From the NCBI GenBank assembly GCA_020848035.1, contig JADLAX010000077.1:62001-126000 (forward strand): a DNA stretch of 64,000 bases, written 5' to 3'. The stretch's first letter is position 1. Every line of letters starts with the position of its first letter. The stretch comes from Anaerolineae bacterium (GTDB lineage Bacteria; Chloroflexota; Anaerolineae; Promineifilales; Promineifilaceae). The position numbers and the translations under genes are program-made. Below the pieces are notes generated by a model. The model was not told the origin of the DNA. It was given only the letters and a program-made list of their open reading frames with translations, and did not search any database. This document shows positions 24,450 through 33,151 of the stretch, piece by piece.

Positions 24450-25201
24450 TACGCTTTACCTCCTTGCAGGCGGGTAGCAACACGCATTTTGAGCGAATCA
24501 ATACTGTCCATCAGATATTGCAGGCGAATCCGGTTGAACATCCAGGCAATGTACAAAATGGTAAATGAAATCGTGTTGACGGTTAACGTAATACCCATCT
24601 TCATCGATTCCAACCCCGGCGCAAAATCTTGCAGACCTTCAGAAGCCCCTTCGGCCGATTCCAGCGTACCGCCAAACACCACCGGGTGAATGTCGCGGAA
24701 GATGCGAATGCTGACATAAGTCATGATGATCGTCACAAAAGCCACAATGACGTAAACGGCCGCAAATCGAGCCCGCTTATCTTCCTCTTCAATCGCGCCA
24801 CGCAGCATAAAGTAGGCGGCATAGGTCAACCAGGCCACGGTGATGAGGGTGAGGCGCGGGCTCCAATCCCACCAGGTGTTCCACGCCGGTTTGCCCCACA
24901 CCGAACCAGCCGCCGTAGCAATCGTCAAAAACACCAGGCCAATTTCCACCGAGGACAGCGCGATGGTATCCCAAATGCGCTGCTTGTTGCGCAGGTACAG
25001 CGCGCCACCAACCAGCGCCACAAAAAAGGCCACCGCACCAACCCAGGCTGACCCCACATGAAAATAAAAGATGCGCTGCACGTTGCCCATAGTCCGCTCC
25101 GTGGGGGCATAGAAAAAGTTCATCCCCAGGCTGATCACCAGGGTAACGGCCGCCAGAATGTTCAAAATAGGAATCCAGCGATTCAACTTAACGAGACTCA
25201 T
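24449..25201 (-). CDS. ccmC: Haem exporter membrane protein CcmC
   Basis: A 250-residue protein with six transmembrane segments and the tryptophan-rich haem-handling motif TWWDWSPRLT, flanked by His residues in RIFYFHVGSAW and RDIHPVVFGG, typical of CcmC. It delivers haem to CcmE for cytochrome c maturation. A 220-base gap separates it from ccmB, but all ccm genes here run on the same strand in order A-B-C-D. CcmE, CcmF and CcmH are not in the window. Confidence 0.93.
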   Translation of the reverse strand: MSLVKLNRWIPILNILAAVTLVISLGMNFFYAPTERTMGNVQRIFYFHVGSAWVGAVAFFVALVGGALYLRNKQRIWDTIALSSVEIGLVFLTIATAAGSVWGKPAWNTWWDWSPRLTLITVAWLTYAAYFMLRGAIEEEDKRARFAAVYVIVAFVTIIMTYVSIRIFRDIHPVVFGGTLESAEGASEGLQDFAPGLESMKMGITLTVNTISFTILYIAWMFNRIRLQYLMDSIDSLKMRVATRLQGGKA

Positions 25202-25418
25202 ATTGACCTCTCCTTATCCAACACATTGATTTTTCAGAACCAGAGGAAACCGCAAATGGGTGAGGCGTCTATTGTTGCGGTTTACTGCCCATCTTCCCGT
25301 CTGCTATTAACCTATCACGATAGTGACTATCGGGGCGACGCACCTCTAAAACCTGAACAGCCACTCACGTTTATTTAACACCAATTTAGACGGATCGGCT
25401 TGTTTTCCCACAATTTGC
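25202..25418. other. Gap between ccmB and ccmC
   Basis: Non-coding. The only structure seen is CGATAG-TGA-CTATCG at about 25318-25332, a 6-bp hairpin. A purine-rich ribosome binding site (GGAGAGG, minus strand) precedes ccmC. Confidence 0.4.
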
Positions 25419-26138
25419 TTAAGATTCGGCAACCAAATGATAGGTGTATACCCCGGTAGCCAAAATGGCCAGGTCGTAGGCGGCTACCAGCGAAACCATG
25501 CTGCGAATGATAGTTGCTTCAGGAGCGACGACCATGCTTTCGCCAACGGCCGTTGCCGCCGGCAAAATAAGTGGCAGCACCAGCGGCAGCAGCAAAATAG
25601 GCAGCAGCACTTCCTTGGATCGGGTTTGCATCGTCATCGAGGTAATCAACACCCCAGCGGCCACATAACCCACCGTCCCCAGAAACAGCACCAGCAGCAC
25701 CACCGGCCGCCAGAACGGCTTGTCGAAAAAGATGATAAAGACAAAAACCAGCACCAACTCCAGCAGCAGGGTGAAGATGGTGACGCTGATCACTTTTGCC
25801 AGATAAATGGCACGCCGATCAATCGGCGCAATCAAAATGGCGTCAATGTTCTGATTTTCTCGCTCAATGGCCAGAGAACGGTTCAACCCCAGCGTCCCGG
25901 CCAGCAAAATGGTGGCCCAGAGCAGTCCGGTCGCTACGTTACGCGCCGCGTCCAACTCCGTTTCCAGAGCAAAGTTGAACATCACCACCGTCACCAGCGA
26001 AAACATCACCATCACGCTGACCGTTTGGCGGGTGTGTTTTTCGATCTGCAAATCCTTCCAGACGATGGCCCCAACGGCCGTTAAAAATGGACTGTTAAAC
26101 AAAGTGTTACTAGAGGTAGAGTGGGCTAACTTATCCAT
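25419..26138 (-). CDS. ccmB: Haem exporter permease CcmB
   Basis: A 239-residue six-helix membrane protein. Family features are the N-terminal AIVWKDLQIEKHTRQ cytosolic coupling segment, the LNRSLAIERENQNIDAILIAP loop, and the hydrophobic LLPILLLPLVLPLILPAA segment that is nearly diagnostic for CcmB. The start overlaps the ccmA stop by eight bases. Confidence 0.93.
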   Translation of the reverse strand: MDKLAHSTSSNTLFNSPFLTAVGAIVWKDLQIEKHTRQTVSVMVMFSLVTVVMFNFALETELDAARNVATGLLWATILLAGTLGLNRSLAIERENQNIDAILIAPIDRRAIYLAKVISVTIFTLLLELVLVFVFIIFFDKPFWRPVVLLVLFLGTVGYVAAGVLITSMTMQTRSKEVLLPILLLPLVLPLILPAATAVGESMVVAPEATIIRSMVSLVAAYDLAILATGVYTYHLVAES

Positions 26139-26859
26139 GCGCGTTTTTGGTCAGGCCCGCCGTGCGGCCCGTTTGCTGTGCGTAGATGTCCAGGAATTCA
26201 CTGCCACTCACTTCCCCATTGGCAATTTCCTGCACAATCTTGCCCCGGCTTAAGATCGCCACCCGATCGCACAAATTTAGCCCATGCACCAAATCGTGGG
26301 TTATCATGAGGATGGTACGGCCGTTTTCCGATTCACCTTTCAACAAACTGTCCAGCAGTGCCGAGGCATCCTGATCCAGGCCAGTGTAAGGTTCATCCAG
26401 CAGCAGCACGTCCGGCTCGTGCAGCGTGGCCCGTGCAATCGTCAGCCGCTGCATCATGCCGCGAGAAAACGTGCGCACCGCGTCGCGCTCTCGCGCCGCC
26501 AGCCCCACCCGTTTGAGCGCCTGCGCCACCCGATCCCGGCTGTGATCTAATTGGTAAAGCTTGGCAAAAAACAGCAGATTTTCGGCGGCCGTTAAATCGC
26601 CATACAACAGCGTTTGGTGCGACACCAGCCCAATGTGCCGCCGCACCCGATCGCTGAACTGAGGCATGAGCCATCCCCCAATTTTCACCTCTCCCGCAGT
26701 AGGCTTGAGCAGGGTGGCCACAATGCGCATCAGGGTGGATTTGCCCGCGCCGTTTGGTCCCACCAGGGTCACAAAAGCGCCCGCCGGCACGTGCAGATTC
26801 ACGCCCCGCAGCACCGGATTAAACCCATATTGCTTCATCAGCCCACTAATTTGGATCAT
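26131..26859 (-). CDS. ccmA: Haem exporter ATP-binding protein CcmA
   Basis: A 242-residue ATPase with Walker A GPNGAGKST, signature FSRGMMQRLTIARA, Walker B VLLLDEPYTGLDQ and H-loop MITHDL. The FSRGMxQR signature is typical of CcmA. It powers release of haem-CcmE from the CcmABCD complex. It is the first gene of the ccm run; its promoter should lie in 26860-27000 but I could not single one out. Confidence 0.9.
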   Translation of the reverse strand: MIQISGLMKQYGFNPVLRGVNLHVPAGAFVTLVGPNGAGKSTLMRIVATLLKPTAGEVKIGGWLMPQFSDRVRRHIGLVSHQTLLYGDLTAAENLLFFAKLYQLDHSRDRVAQALKRVGLAARERDAVRTFSRGMMQRLTIARATLHEPDVLLLDEPYTGLDQDASALLDSLLKGESENGRTILMITHDLVHGLNLCDRVAILSRGKIVQEIANGEVSGSEFLDIYAQQTGRTAGLTKNAHG

Positions 26860-27039
26860 CGGGTTAATTTTAGGTTCTCTTCCGCTTTCGACAAGTGCAG
26901 ATTGTCAGGCGCGGCTTTATGACACTTCACGCCAAAAAAGTGATGTTTTGCCCGTCATTTGGCCCAGCAAACTGACCAAAGCCAGCTAAAAGCGCCAAAT
27001 TGTGCAATTATTCACGTAATGTTAACGTGCTGGCAGGCA

Positions 27040-27078
27040 ACGGCCGTTTTTGCCCCAAGCAGAGCGGGAAACGGCCGT
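27040..27078. repeat. Hairpin from two ACGGCCGT copies, divergent intergenic region
   Basis: ACGGCCGTTT (27040-27049) pairs with AAACGGCCGT (27069-27078). The 373-base gap 26860-27232 between the divergent ccmA and 27233 genes otherwise holds only the promoter at 27170-27199 and AT-rich sequence. Confidence 0.5.
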
Positions 27079-27169
27079 TTGCTGCCAAAATCTGGTACCT
27101 GGGTAGGGGTCAACAAAGCGGCAGATTAGTGACAGTTTATCAAATAAAGTAGTTATGTAAACTAAATAG

Positions 27170-27199
27170 TTGCACGGCTGCTAAAACTTCTTTTATAAT
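27170..27199 (+). promoter_or_regulatory. Promoter of the membrane-anchored protein gene
   Basis: TTGCAC (27170-27175) and a perfect TATAAT (27194-27199) are 18 bases apart, with transcription starting near 27206. Confidence 0.65.
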
Positions 27200-27232
27200 A
27201 CCCGCCAACCTTTGGGAAGAGGGTTTATTAGT

Positions 27233-28057
27233 TTGCTATCGAATTTGTCTGGAACAATTACCCCTTGGATACTGGGGACACTGGTTTTACTACTTTTGCT
27301 TGCGCTGGCTGTTGTATTTAAGTCTTGGCGAGAGATGAAGCGATCGCCGTACTTTTTTATGCGGCTGCAAGCAGAGAAGCGCCTCCAAACTTACTCTTTT
27401 GCGAGTTTAGGTTTATTGGCAGCTTCTGTTGTTTTTGCGCTTTATGCCCTGCGTCCCCCTGTTGATAACACCCCCCTAGTTGCTGTACTTACCAATGCCA
27501 AACCTGTCACTGAAGAAGTGGCGGCATTAGCTGTTTCTGCCAATACACTGGCGGGTGTCTCGGCAGAAACGGCCGTTACCCCCCAGATTGTCACCACGGC
27601 CAATGGCGAACCATTTTTCCTGGCCGAAGCCGACACCCTGGTGCAGGCCGCTTTGGAACTACCGGAAGAATTTAACCGCTTCGAGCCAACTGCCGAGCTT
27701 AGTGAAAATACCGCTCTCGGTGAAATTAGCTTCTCCACCAAAATCGACGACGAATATGTAGCCATTGATCCAACCAATATTTTTGCGGTCGGTTCCTACA
27801 CCGTGTACGCCACCTTCTCCTACGGTGGTATGAAAGATGGCATGGTTTGGGCCTGGGTCTGGCGGCATGATGGTGAAGTCGTCGAGGGTGGCAACGAAGT
27901 TTGGAACTATGGCGAGGACGGCCCTGGCTATATTTACTACAATCCAGAACAAGGCTTCCGCGCCGGGTTGTACACGCTAGAGGTTTGGGTCAACGGCGAA
28001 CTGCTCACCCGCTCCAACATGCGCATGACCGGCTCCGCTTTGTCATCTGGCAACTAA
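27233..28057 (+). CDS. Unrecognised membrane-anchored protein with beta-rich outer domain
   Basis: A 274-residue protein that I cannot assign. Two transmembrane helices (ITPWILGTLVLLLLLALAVVF and ASLGLLAASVVFALYAL) flank a short basic cytoplasmic loop (KSWREMKRSPYFF). The rest is extracytoplasmic: a variable linker of about 90 residues, then a beta-sandwich-like C-terminal domain (VGSYTVYATFSYGGMKDGMVWAWVWRHDGEV...GLYTLEVWVNGELL). I take the TTG at 27233, with GAAGAGGG about 10 bases upstream; the TTG at 27212 is an alternative. It is monocistronic, with its own promoter and terminator. Confidence 0.7.
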   Translation: MLSNLSGTITPWILGTLVLLLLLALAVVFKSWREMKRSPYFFMRLQAEKRLQTYSFASLGLLAASVVFALYALRPPVDNTPLVAVLTNAKPVTEEVAALAVSANTLAGVSAETAVTPQIVTTANGEPFFLAEADTLVQAALELPEEFNRFEPTAELSENTALGEISFSTKIDDEYVAIDPTNIFAVGSYTVYATFSYGGMKDGMVWAWVWRHDGEVVEGGNEVWNYGEDGPGYIYYNPEQGFRAGLYTLEVWVNGELLTRSNMRMTGSALSSGN

Positions 28058-28132
28058 TCAAAATGGAAATCAACAACGTGTCGCTGCCCGGCGGCATGGT
28101 TGTTTGAGGGAAGAGAAGAGGAAGAAGGGATA

Positions 28133-28160
28133 AGCCCGGCCAACTGGCCGGGCTTTTGGT
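28133..28160 (+). terminator. Intrinsic terminator
   Basis: AGCCCGGCC (28133-28141) pairs with GGCCGGGCT (28146-28154) with loop AACT, followed by TTTGGTTTCTT. It ends the transcript of the 27233 gene. Confidence 0.8.
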
Positions 28161-28213
28161 TTCTTATTCACTTTACCAGATTGGTGCGTGATTTAGGGCT
28201 TACCGAAAACCAG

Positions 28214-29836
28214 TTACCGATTTAAACGGCGACGGCCGTATTGTCCTAATCTACTCAGCTCGTCCAACCGCAGCACGGCACAGGCCGCCAGGTAAATCAG
28301 ACCGCCAACACTGCCTACCACAATGAGCCGAAGCAGAACGGCCGTTCCCGCCAACCAGCCCTGCACCAACCACATCCCCCCGGCCATCAGCAGCGTGGCC
28401 GCGCCCATGCGCCACAGCCCGTTGAGCAGCGAGTAACCCTGAATGCCACCCAACTTGCGCCGCAGCAGCCACAGCAGCAGCAGCACCTCAATCACATTAG
28501 ACAGGCTAAACCCCAGCGCCAGGCCGCCCAACGGCAGCCAGCCCAACTGTGGAAAAATCACCCGGCTAAACCACAGACTCAGCAGCCACATGATTACAAT
28601 TTGCACGGCTCCCGACAAAACTGGCGTCAATGTATCACTCAGGGCGTAAAAGGTGCGGGCAACTACTTCCAGGGCCAGCAGCGGGACCAGCCCAACTGCG
28701 TAAAACAGCAGCGCCCAGCTCACAAATTCCACGCCTTCATCCCCCATCAGCCCCCAGGTATATAAAAAAGTGACCAGTGGATGGGCCAAAAGGGCAAATA
28801 GCACGGAGAAAGGCAATCCCAAAAACAGTAAAATACGCAGTGAATCGGCAAAGATCTGGCGCATTTCGTCCCGCTGCCCACGAACGGCCAGCGCCGCCAT
28901 AGTGGGAAAAGCAGCAATGCCCAAAGCCTGCCCGATGATGCCCTGCGGCATGATAATCAGCCGCAGCGCCGAAGCTAAGGCGGGCAAGCTGCCAGTAGCC
29001 ATCGGATTGGTCAGCCAGATGATGAGAAATTTGTTGATTTCGCTAAAGGAGAGACCCAGCACGCGCGGTGCCATCAGGCGCATCACCTGGCGCATGCCGG
29101 GGTCACGTATGTCTAGAACGGCCGTATACCGCGCCTCCTTCTGCCGTAAGCCGGGCAGCTGTACCAGAAAATGTCCCGCTGCCCCCACCACCGTACCCAC
29201 GGCAAAACCCAACGCCGCCTCTTCTGGCTGCGTACCCGGCCACAGCAAACCCCCGGCAATGATGCCCACGTTATAAATCGTTGGTGCCAGGGCGGGCAGC
29301 AAGAAGTGCTGCCGGGCATTTAGCGCCCCCATGATGACCCCGCTTGCGCCAAAAATAATAGGCGAGATCAGCATGATGCGCATCAGACGCACCGTCAGCG
29401 GCAGCAGCTCCGGATTGACCGCCACTTTCTCATCGGCCAGCCAGATAACCAGCTGCGGCGCAAACACAATGCTGAGGAGGGATACGGCCGTTACCACCAC
29501 CGTCAGCAAATTGATGACATTGGAAAACAGCCGCCAGCCACCGGCACTGTCATCCTGCTCAAAGTAGGCGGCAAAGGTGGGAATAAAGGCCGAGCCAATT
29601 GCCCCCCCGGCAATGATCAAAAAGATGGTCTCAGGGAAGCGCGAGGCGATCTCAAACGCCTCTGCGGGCACCGTGATGATGCCTAAATTGGCCCGGATGA
29701 CAATTTCACGGGCCAGCCCCACAAGGCGGCTGAGCAGCACGGCCACCCCCACCAGCCCGGCGGCGCGCAGCACCAGGGAGCGGCTGTTGGCAGCGGCCGT
29801 TTCCGGCCCCGCTTCGGTCTCTTGTTCGGTAGACAT
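28214..29836 (-). CDS. murJ: Lipid II flippase MurJ
   Basis: A 540-residue, roughly 14-helix protein of the MOP superfamily that flips lipid II for peptidoglycan synthesis. Typical MurJ features are the N-terminal LSRLVGLAREIVIRANLG with conserved Arg, the PETIFLIIAGGAIGSAFIPTF second helix, and FALLAHPLVTFLYTWG in the second half. The N-terminus is a polar tail with several Glu. It is monocistronic. A Chloroflexota identity is compatible, since many members retain mur genes. Confidence 0.93.
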   Translation of the reverse strand: MSTEQETEAGPETAAANSRSLVLRAAGLVGVAVLLSRLVGLAREIVIRANLGIITVPAEAFEIASRFPETIFLIIAGGAIGSAFIPTFAAYFEQDDSAGGWRLFSNVINLLTVVVTAVSLLSIVFAPQLVIWLADEKVAVNPELLPLTVRLMRIMLISPIIFGASGVIMGALNARQHFLLPALAPTIYNVGIIAGGLLWPGTQPEEAALGFAVGTVVGAAGHFLVQLPGLRQKEARYTAVLDIRDPGMRQVMRLMAPRVLGLSFSEINKFLIIWLTNPMATGSLPALASALRLIIMPQGIIGQALGIAAFPTMAALAVRGQRDEMRQIFADSLRILLFLGLPFSVLFALLAHPLVTFLYTWGLMGDEGVEFVSWALLFYAVGLVPLLALEVVARTFYALSDTLTPVLSGAVQIVIMWLLSLWFSRVIFPQLGWLPLGGLALGFSLSNVIEVLLLLWLLRRKLGGIQGYSLLNGLWRMGAATLLMAGGMWLVQGWLAGTAVLLRLIVVGSVGGLIYLAACAVLRLDELSRLGQYGRRRLNR

Positions 29837-30144
29837 GGATGGGGATTATACGCAAGTAGAGGGGGAAATAAAATCGGGCTGGCAATACTGCCAGCCCGGT
29901 TAATTTTTGGAGAGTCAGGAACGCCGAAACCTGACCCTCGTTAAAAGGAGGAGAAGAAGAAGAGATTTTTACCCTTCGATTAAGATTCTATACCATTCAC
30001 CTACGCAAGTCTGTACGCCGCGCCTACGTCCAGCCTACGCAAAACCTACGCAAGTTCAATATTTCACAAGTAGAGACGTTGCAAGGCACCGTCTCTACAC
30101 AACCTCAATCGACGAACTGCGGTGAGGCAGATAAAATCCACCCT
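29837..30144. other. Divergent intergenic region murJ / GT39
   Basis: It contains a perfect 10-bp hairpin CGGGCTGGCA-ATAC-TGCCAGCCCG (29875-29898) with AT-rich flanks on both sides, and GTCAGG/CCTGAC around 29914-29936. Four CCTACGCAA-like words lie between 30000 and 30056, followed by the dispersed palindrome at 30070-30098. The first hairpin would work as a terminator in either direction although no gene ends here, which hints at a small unannotated transcript. Confidence 0.5.
30070..30098. repeat. Dispersed palindrome GTAGAGACG...CGTCTCTAC
   Basis: A 29-base element with 9-bp terminal arms. A second, more perfect copy is at 56244-56272 (GTAGAGACGTTGCAATGCAA then CGTCTCTAC). The same element is familiar from intergenic regions of cyanobacteria and other phyla. 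Confidence 0.75.
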
Positions 30145-32946
30145 ATGCAACGCCTGCGCCACAGCCACGCCCTCCTCTTCATGCTTTTCTGCCTGATGAC
30201 AGCCGCCACCCTGCGCCTGACCGATTTACCGCAGGTGCCGCCGGGGGTGCATTACGACGAGGCGGCTAACGGCGTTCTGGTCTCAGAGATTGCCTTTGAG
30301 GGGAAACGGCCGTTATTTATCACCAGCTACACCGGCAAGGAAGTCCTCTTTTTTTACCTGGCTGGCGGGCTGACACGCCTGCTGGGTGAGTCGCTGTTTA
30401 CCTTGCGCTTGACGGCGGCCCTGGTGGGGATTGTGACGGTAGCTGCCGTTTACTGGCTGGGGTTGGAGCTGTTTCGCGACCGGCGCGTGGCGTTGGTGGC
30501 GGCCGCGCTGCTGGCGATCAGCTTCTGGCACCTGCTGTTCAGCCACTTGGGCTTCCGCGCCATTACCCAACCCTTGCTGCAAACGCTGACGGTGGCAGCG
30601 CTGCTGCGTGGCCTGCGGTTAGAGCAGCGTAAGTGGCTGGTGGTTAGCGGTGTGTTCCTGGGTCTGGCCGGTTATACCTACCTGGCGGTGCGGCTGTTTC
30701 CCGTTTTGCTGCTGCTGGCCTGTGTGCCTTTGCTAATTGGACAAAAGTGGCGGCAGCGTATTTTGCAGCTGCTGTTGGTGGCGGGCGTGGCGCTGGTGGT
30801 GCTGGCCCCACTGCTCGGCTTTTTTATCAGTAACCCAGACGCGTTTTGGGTGCGTATCAGCCAGGTGGCTCCGTCGGCAACGGCGTTGAGCCTGGGCGAG
30901 AGCATCGTGCGCTCGCTGGAGATGTTTTTCCTGGTGGGTGATCCGTACGTGCGCTTTAACGTGCCGGGACGGCCGTTGTTCGGCTGGTTCTGGGGCGGCT
31001 TGCTGCTGGTGGGCTGGGGCATGCTCCTCTGGCGCTGGCGTCGTTTGCGGGCCGATTGGCAGCGTTTTGCCGTGCTGCTGCTGCTGCTGGCACCGTTTGT
31101 CATGCTGCTGCCCACGACCCTGGCGGTGAACGAGATTGTGCCCAGCAATTTGCGGGCCATCGGGCTGATTCCATTTGTCTTTTACCTGCCGGGGGCCGGG
31201 TTAATGGTGTTTGTGGGTGATTTGGGGCGGCAGTTTAAGCGCATTCGGCTGACGCAGGCGGTCTTGACGATTGGTGTGCTGGCTTTGATGGTGGGGGGGC
31301 TGGCGACGGAGCGGCTTTATTTTCGGGTGTGGGGGGCGGATACGGCCGTTTTCTACGAAACGGATGGCGATTTAACGGCCGTGGCCGACTTCCTGGACGA
31401 GCAAAACACCGACGGCAAAAATGTGTATGTCGCCGCTCTGCATTATCAGCATCCTACGCTGGCTTACCTGAGCGAAAAGTACGGCCAGGTGAAGTGGCTG
31501 CCCAACAGCGAAGCGGTTGTTTTCCCGGCGCGTGACGAGGCGCTGTACATTTTTCCCCACAACAGCCCGCTGCCGGAATGGGCCATTGGCTATTTTGCCG
31601 ATGCGGAGCTGCTGGCAACGCCTTTTGCTCCGGACGGCAGCGTGTCCTTCCTGGCCTACGATCTGACCAGCACTCCGGTGATTTCGCCCAGCCAACCGCT
31701 GGCGGTGAACTTTGGCAATGCCATTACCCTGCTGGGCTACGATGTGGGCCAAGCGACGACGGGCGAGCCGCTGCCGCTGTTTTTGTACTGGCAGATCAAC
31801 TTCCCGCAAACGGCCGATTTCACCCCGTTTGTCCATTTTGAAGACGACTGGGGCCACCGCTGGAGCCAGGTGGAGACGTTTGCTTATCCAGCGGCACAGT
31901 GGGCGCGGGGCGAAACGATTGTGCAGCGGGTGCTGGTGGATGTGCCGTCGGGAGCGCCGTCGGGCAGCGCGTACCGGCTGCGGGTGGGGCTGTTTGCGGG
32001 CAGCAGTGGGGAACGCCTGCCGCGATTGGATGAAGACGGCCGTTACGCGGGTGATACCTATTTAATCGAAGACGTTTTGGTCCAGGCGAGTGAACTGCCG
32101 CGCCATTTGCCACAGCCGCCAATGGTATTGCATCAGCTGGTGCGCCCGGAGCTGGAACTGCTGGGCGTGCAGCGTGAAAGCATGGCGGCGTTCACCGGGG
32201 AGAGCATCAATCTGGCCCTGTGGTGGCATGCCCGGGCGGCTGTGCCGCAGACGATCATCCGGTTGGAGCTGATGGGCGGCAACAATGTGGGGCGCATTTT
32301 GGTAAACAGTACCCAGCCGGTGCACAACACACGGCCGTTCACCAGTTGGGAAACGCCGCAGTTCCTCATCGACTGGCAGACGGTGCAGGTGCCAGAGAAC
32401 CTGCCGTCTGGCGAGTACCGCCTGCTGGCCCGCTTTCTGGATGGCGCGGAGGCCACGCTGGCCACGGCCGATTTGGGTTTGCTTCAGGTGACGGCCACCG
32501 AGCGTAATTTTGTGGTACCGGGGATGGAACGGCCGTATCCCGCCACCTTTGGCAATGAAATCGACCTGCTTGGCTACACCCTCACCCCGCTGGACGAAGC
32601 TGGCCAGTACCAGTTGGACCTCACCTGGCAGGCGCAGACGGTGCCCAGCCGCGACTACACCGTCTTTGTTCATCTGCTGCAAGCCGATGGCACCTGCGCC
32701 CCGTGCGTCTGGCAGCAAGATGTGATGCCGCAGCAAAACCAGTATCCCACCAGCCGTTGGCTGGCCGGTGAAGTGGTGATCGACAGTTACCAGATTCAGC
32801 TCCCGCCAGACACGCCGCCCGGCAGCTACCAGCTGGAAATCGGCCTCTACATCGCCGAATCGGGGCAGCGATTGCAGGTGCAGCAGCCCAACAGCCCGGA
32901 AGCAGACGCGCTCTTTCTAGAACCCCTAGTTGTAACTAGCCAGTAA
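30145..32946 (+). CDS. GT39-type polyprenyl-phosphate sugar transferase with C-terminal repeat domains
   Basis: A 933-residue membrane protein. The N-terminal 410 residues resemble the PMT_2/ArnT (GT39) fold: a first helix, then the catalytic acidic site GVHYDEAANG, the FFYLAGGLTRLLG segment and about eleven more helices. Residues from about 520 onward are soluble and contain at least two copies of a beta domain marked by LLGYDVGQA...PLPLFLYWQIN and LLGYTLTPLDEAGQYQLDLTWQ, each ending with a GLY/GLF strand (YRLRVGLF, YQLEIGLY). These probably bind carbohydrate outside the cell. I use the ATG at 30145; the longer frame runs into the dispersed palindrome. The donor and acceptor are unknown. Confidence 0.82.
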   Translation: MQRLRHSHALLFMLFCLMTAATLRLTDLPQVPPGVHYDEAANGVLVSEIAFEGKRPLFITSYTGKEVLFFYLAGGLTRLLGESLFTLRLTAALVGIVTVAAVYWLGLELFRDRRVALVAAALLAISFWHLLFSHLGFRAITQPLLQTLTVAALLRGLRLEQRKWLVVSGVFLGLAGYTYLAVRLFPVLLLLACVPLLIGQKWRQRILQLLLVAGVALVVLAPLLGFFISNPDAFWVRISQVAPSATALSLGESIVRSLEMFFLVGDPYVRFNVPGRPLFGWFWGGLLLVGWGMLLWRWRRLRADWQRFAVLLLLLAPFVMLLPTTLAVNEIVPSNLRAIGLIPFVFYLPGAGLMVFVGDLGRQFKRIRLTQAVLTIGVLALMVGGLATERLYFRVWGADTAVFYETDGDLTAVADFLDEQNTDGKNVYVAALHYQHPTLAYLSEKYGQVKWLPNSEAVVFPARDEALYIFPHNSPLPEWAIGYFADAELLATPFAPDGSVSFLAYDLTSTPVISPSQPLAVNFGNAITLLGYDVGQATTGEPLPLFLYWQINFPQTADFTPFVHFEDDWGHRWSQVETFAYPAAQWARGETIVQRVLVDVPSGAPSGSAYRLRVGLFAGSSGERLPRLDEDGRYAGDTYLIEDVLVQASELPRHLPQPPMVLHQLVRPELELLGVQRESMAAFTGESINLALWWHARAAVPQTIIRLELMGGNNVGRILVNSTQPVHNTRPFTSWETPQFLIDWQTVQVPENLPSGEYRLLARFLDGAEATLATADLGLLQVTATERNFVVPGMERPYPATFGNEIDLLGYTLTPLDEAGQYQLDLTWQAQTVPSRDYTVFVHLLQADGTCAPCVWQQDVMPQQNQYPTSRWLAGEVVIDSYQIQLPPDTPPGSYQLEIGLYIAESGQRLQVQQPNSPEADALFLEPLVVTSQ

Positions 32947-32959
32947 TCCCCCTTTCCGA

Positions 32960-33125
32960 CGACGCGAAGCATCGAGACGAGCATACCGCGCAGAGCGTGG
33001 CGCCAGCAGTGTGCCTTTCTCGTTCCCACGCTCTGCGTGGGAATGCCGGTGTCGGCGCTCTGCACCGCGTGGGGGGGGCGCTGGAGCGCCCCGGTCTGCA
33101 TTCCACGCGGAGCGTGGAACGAGGG
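32960..33125. repeat. Composite palindromic repeat (TTCCCACGCTCTGCGTGGGAA type)
   Basis: TTCCCACG/CGTGGGAA (33023-33030/33036-33043), GGGGCGCT/AGCGCCCC (33075-33082/33085-33092) and TTCCACG/CGTGGAA (33101-33107/33113-33119) follow one another. The first and third hairpins are inverted relative to each other, giving a composite element that fills the gap between the convergent GT39 and pheA genes. Hairpins with CCACGC-AGAG-CGTGG are widespread dispersed repeats in environmental bacteria. Confidence 0.7.
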
Positions 33126-33151
33126 TTTGAATGTGTGCGAGCGTCAGAATT

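Noticed and set aside
28063-28107. 14-codon frame between the membrane-anchored gene and its terminator
   Set aside because: No ribosome binding site and too short to support; most likely 3' untranslated sequence.
29875-29898. Terminator of murJ
   Set aside because: murJ is transcribed away from this hairpin, which lies upstream of its start codon.
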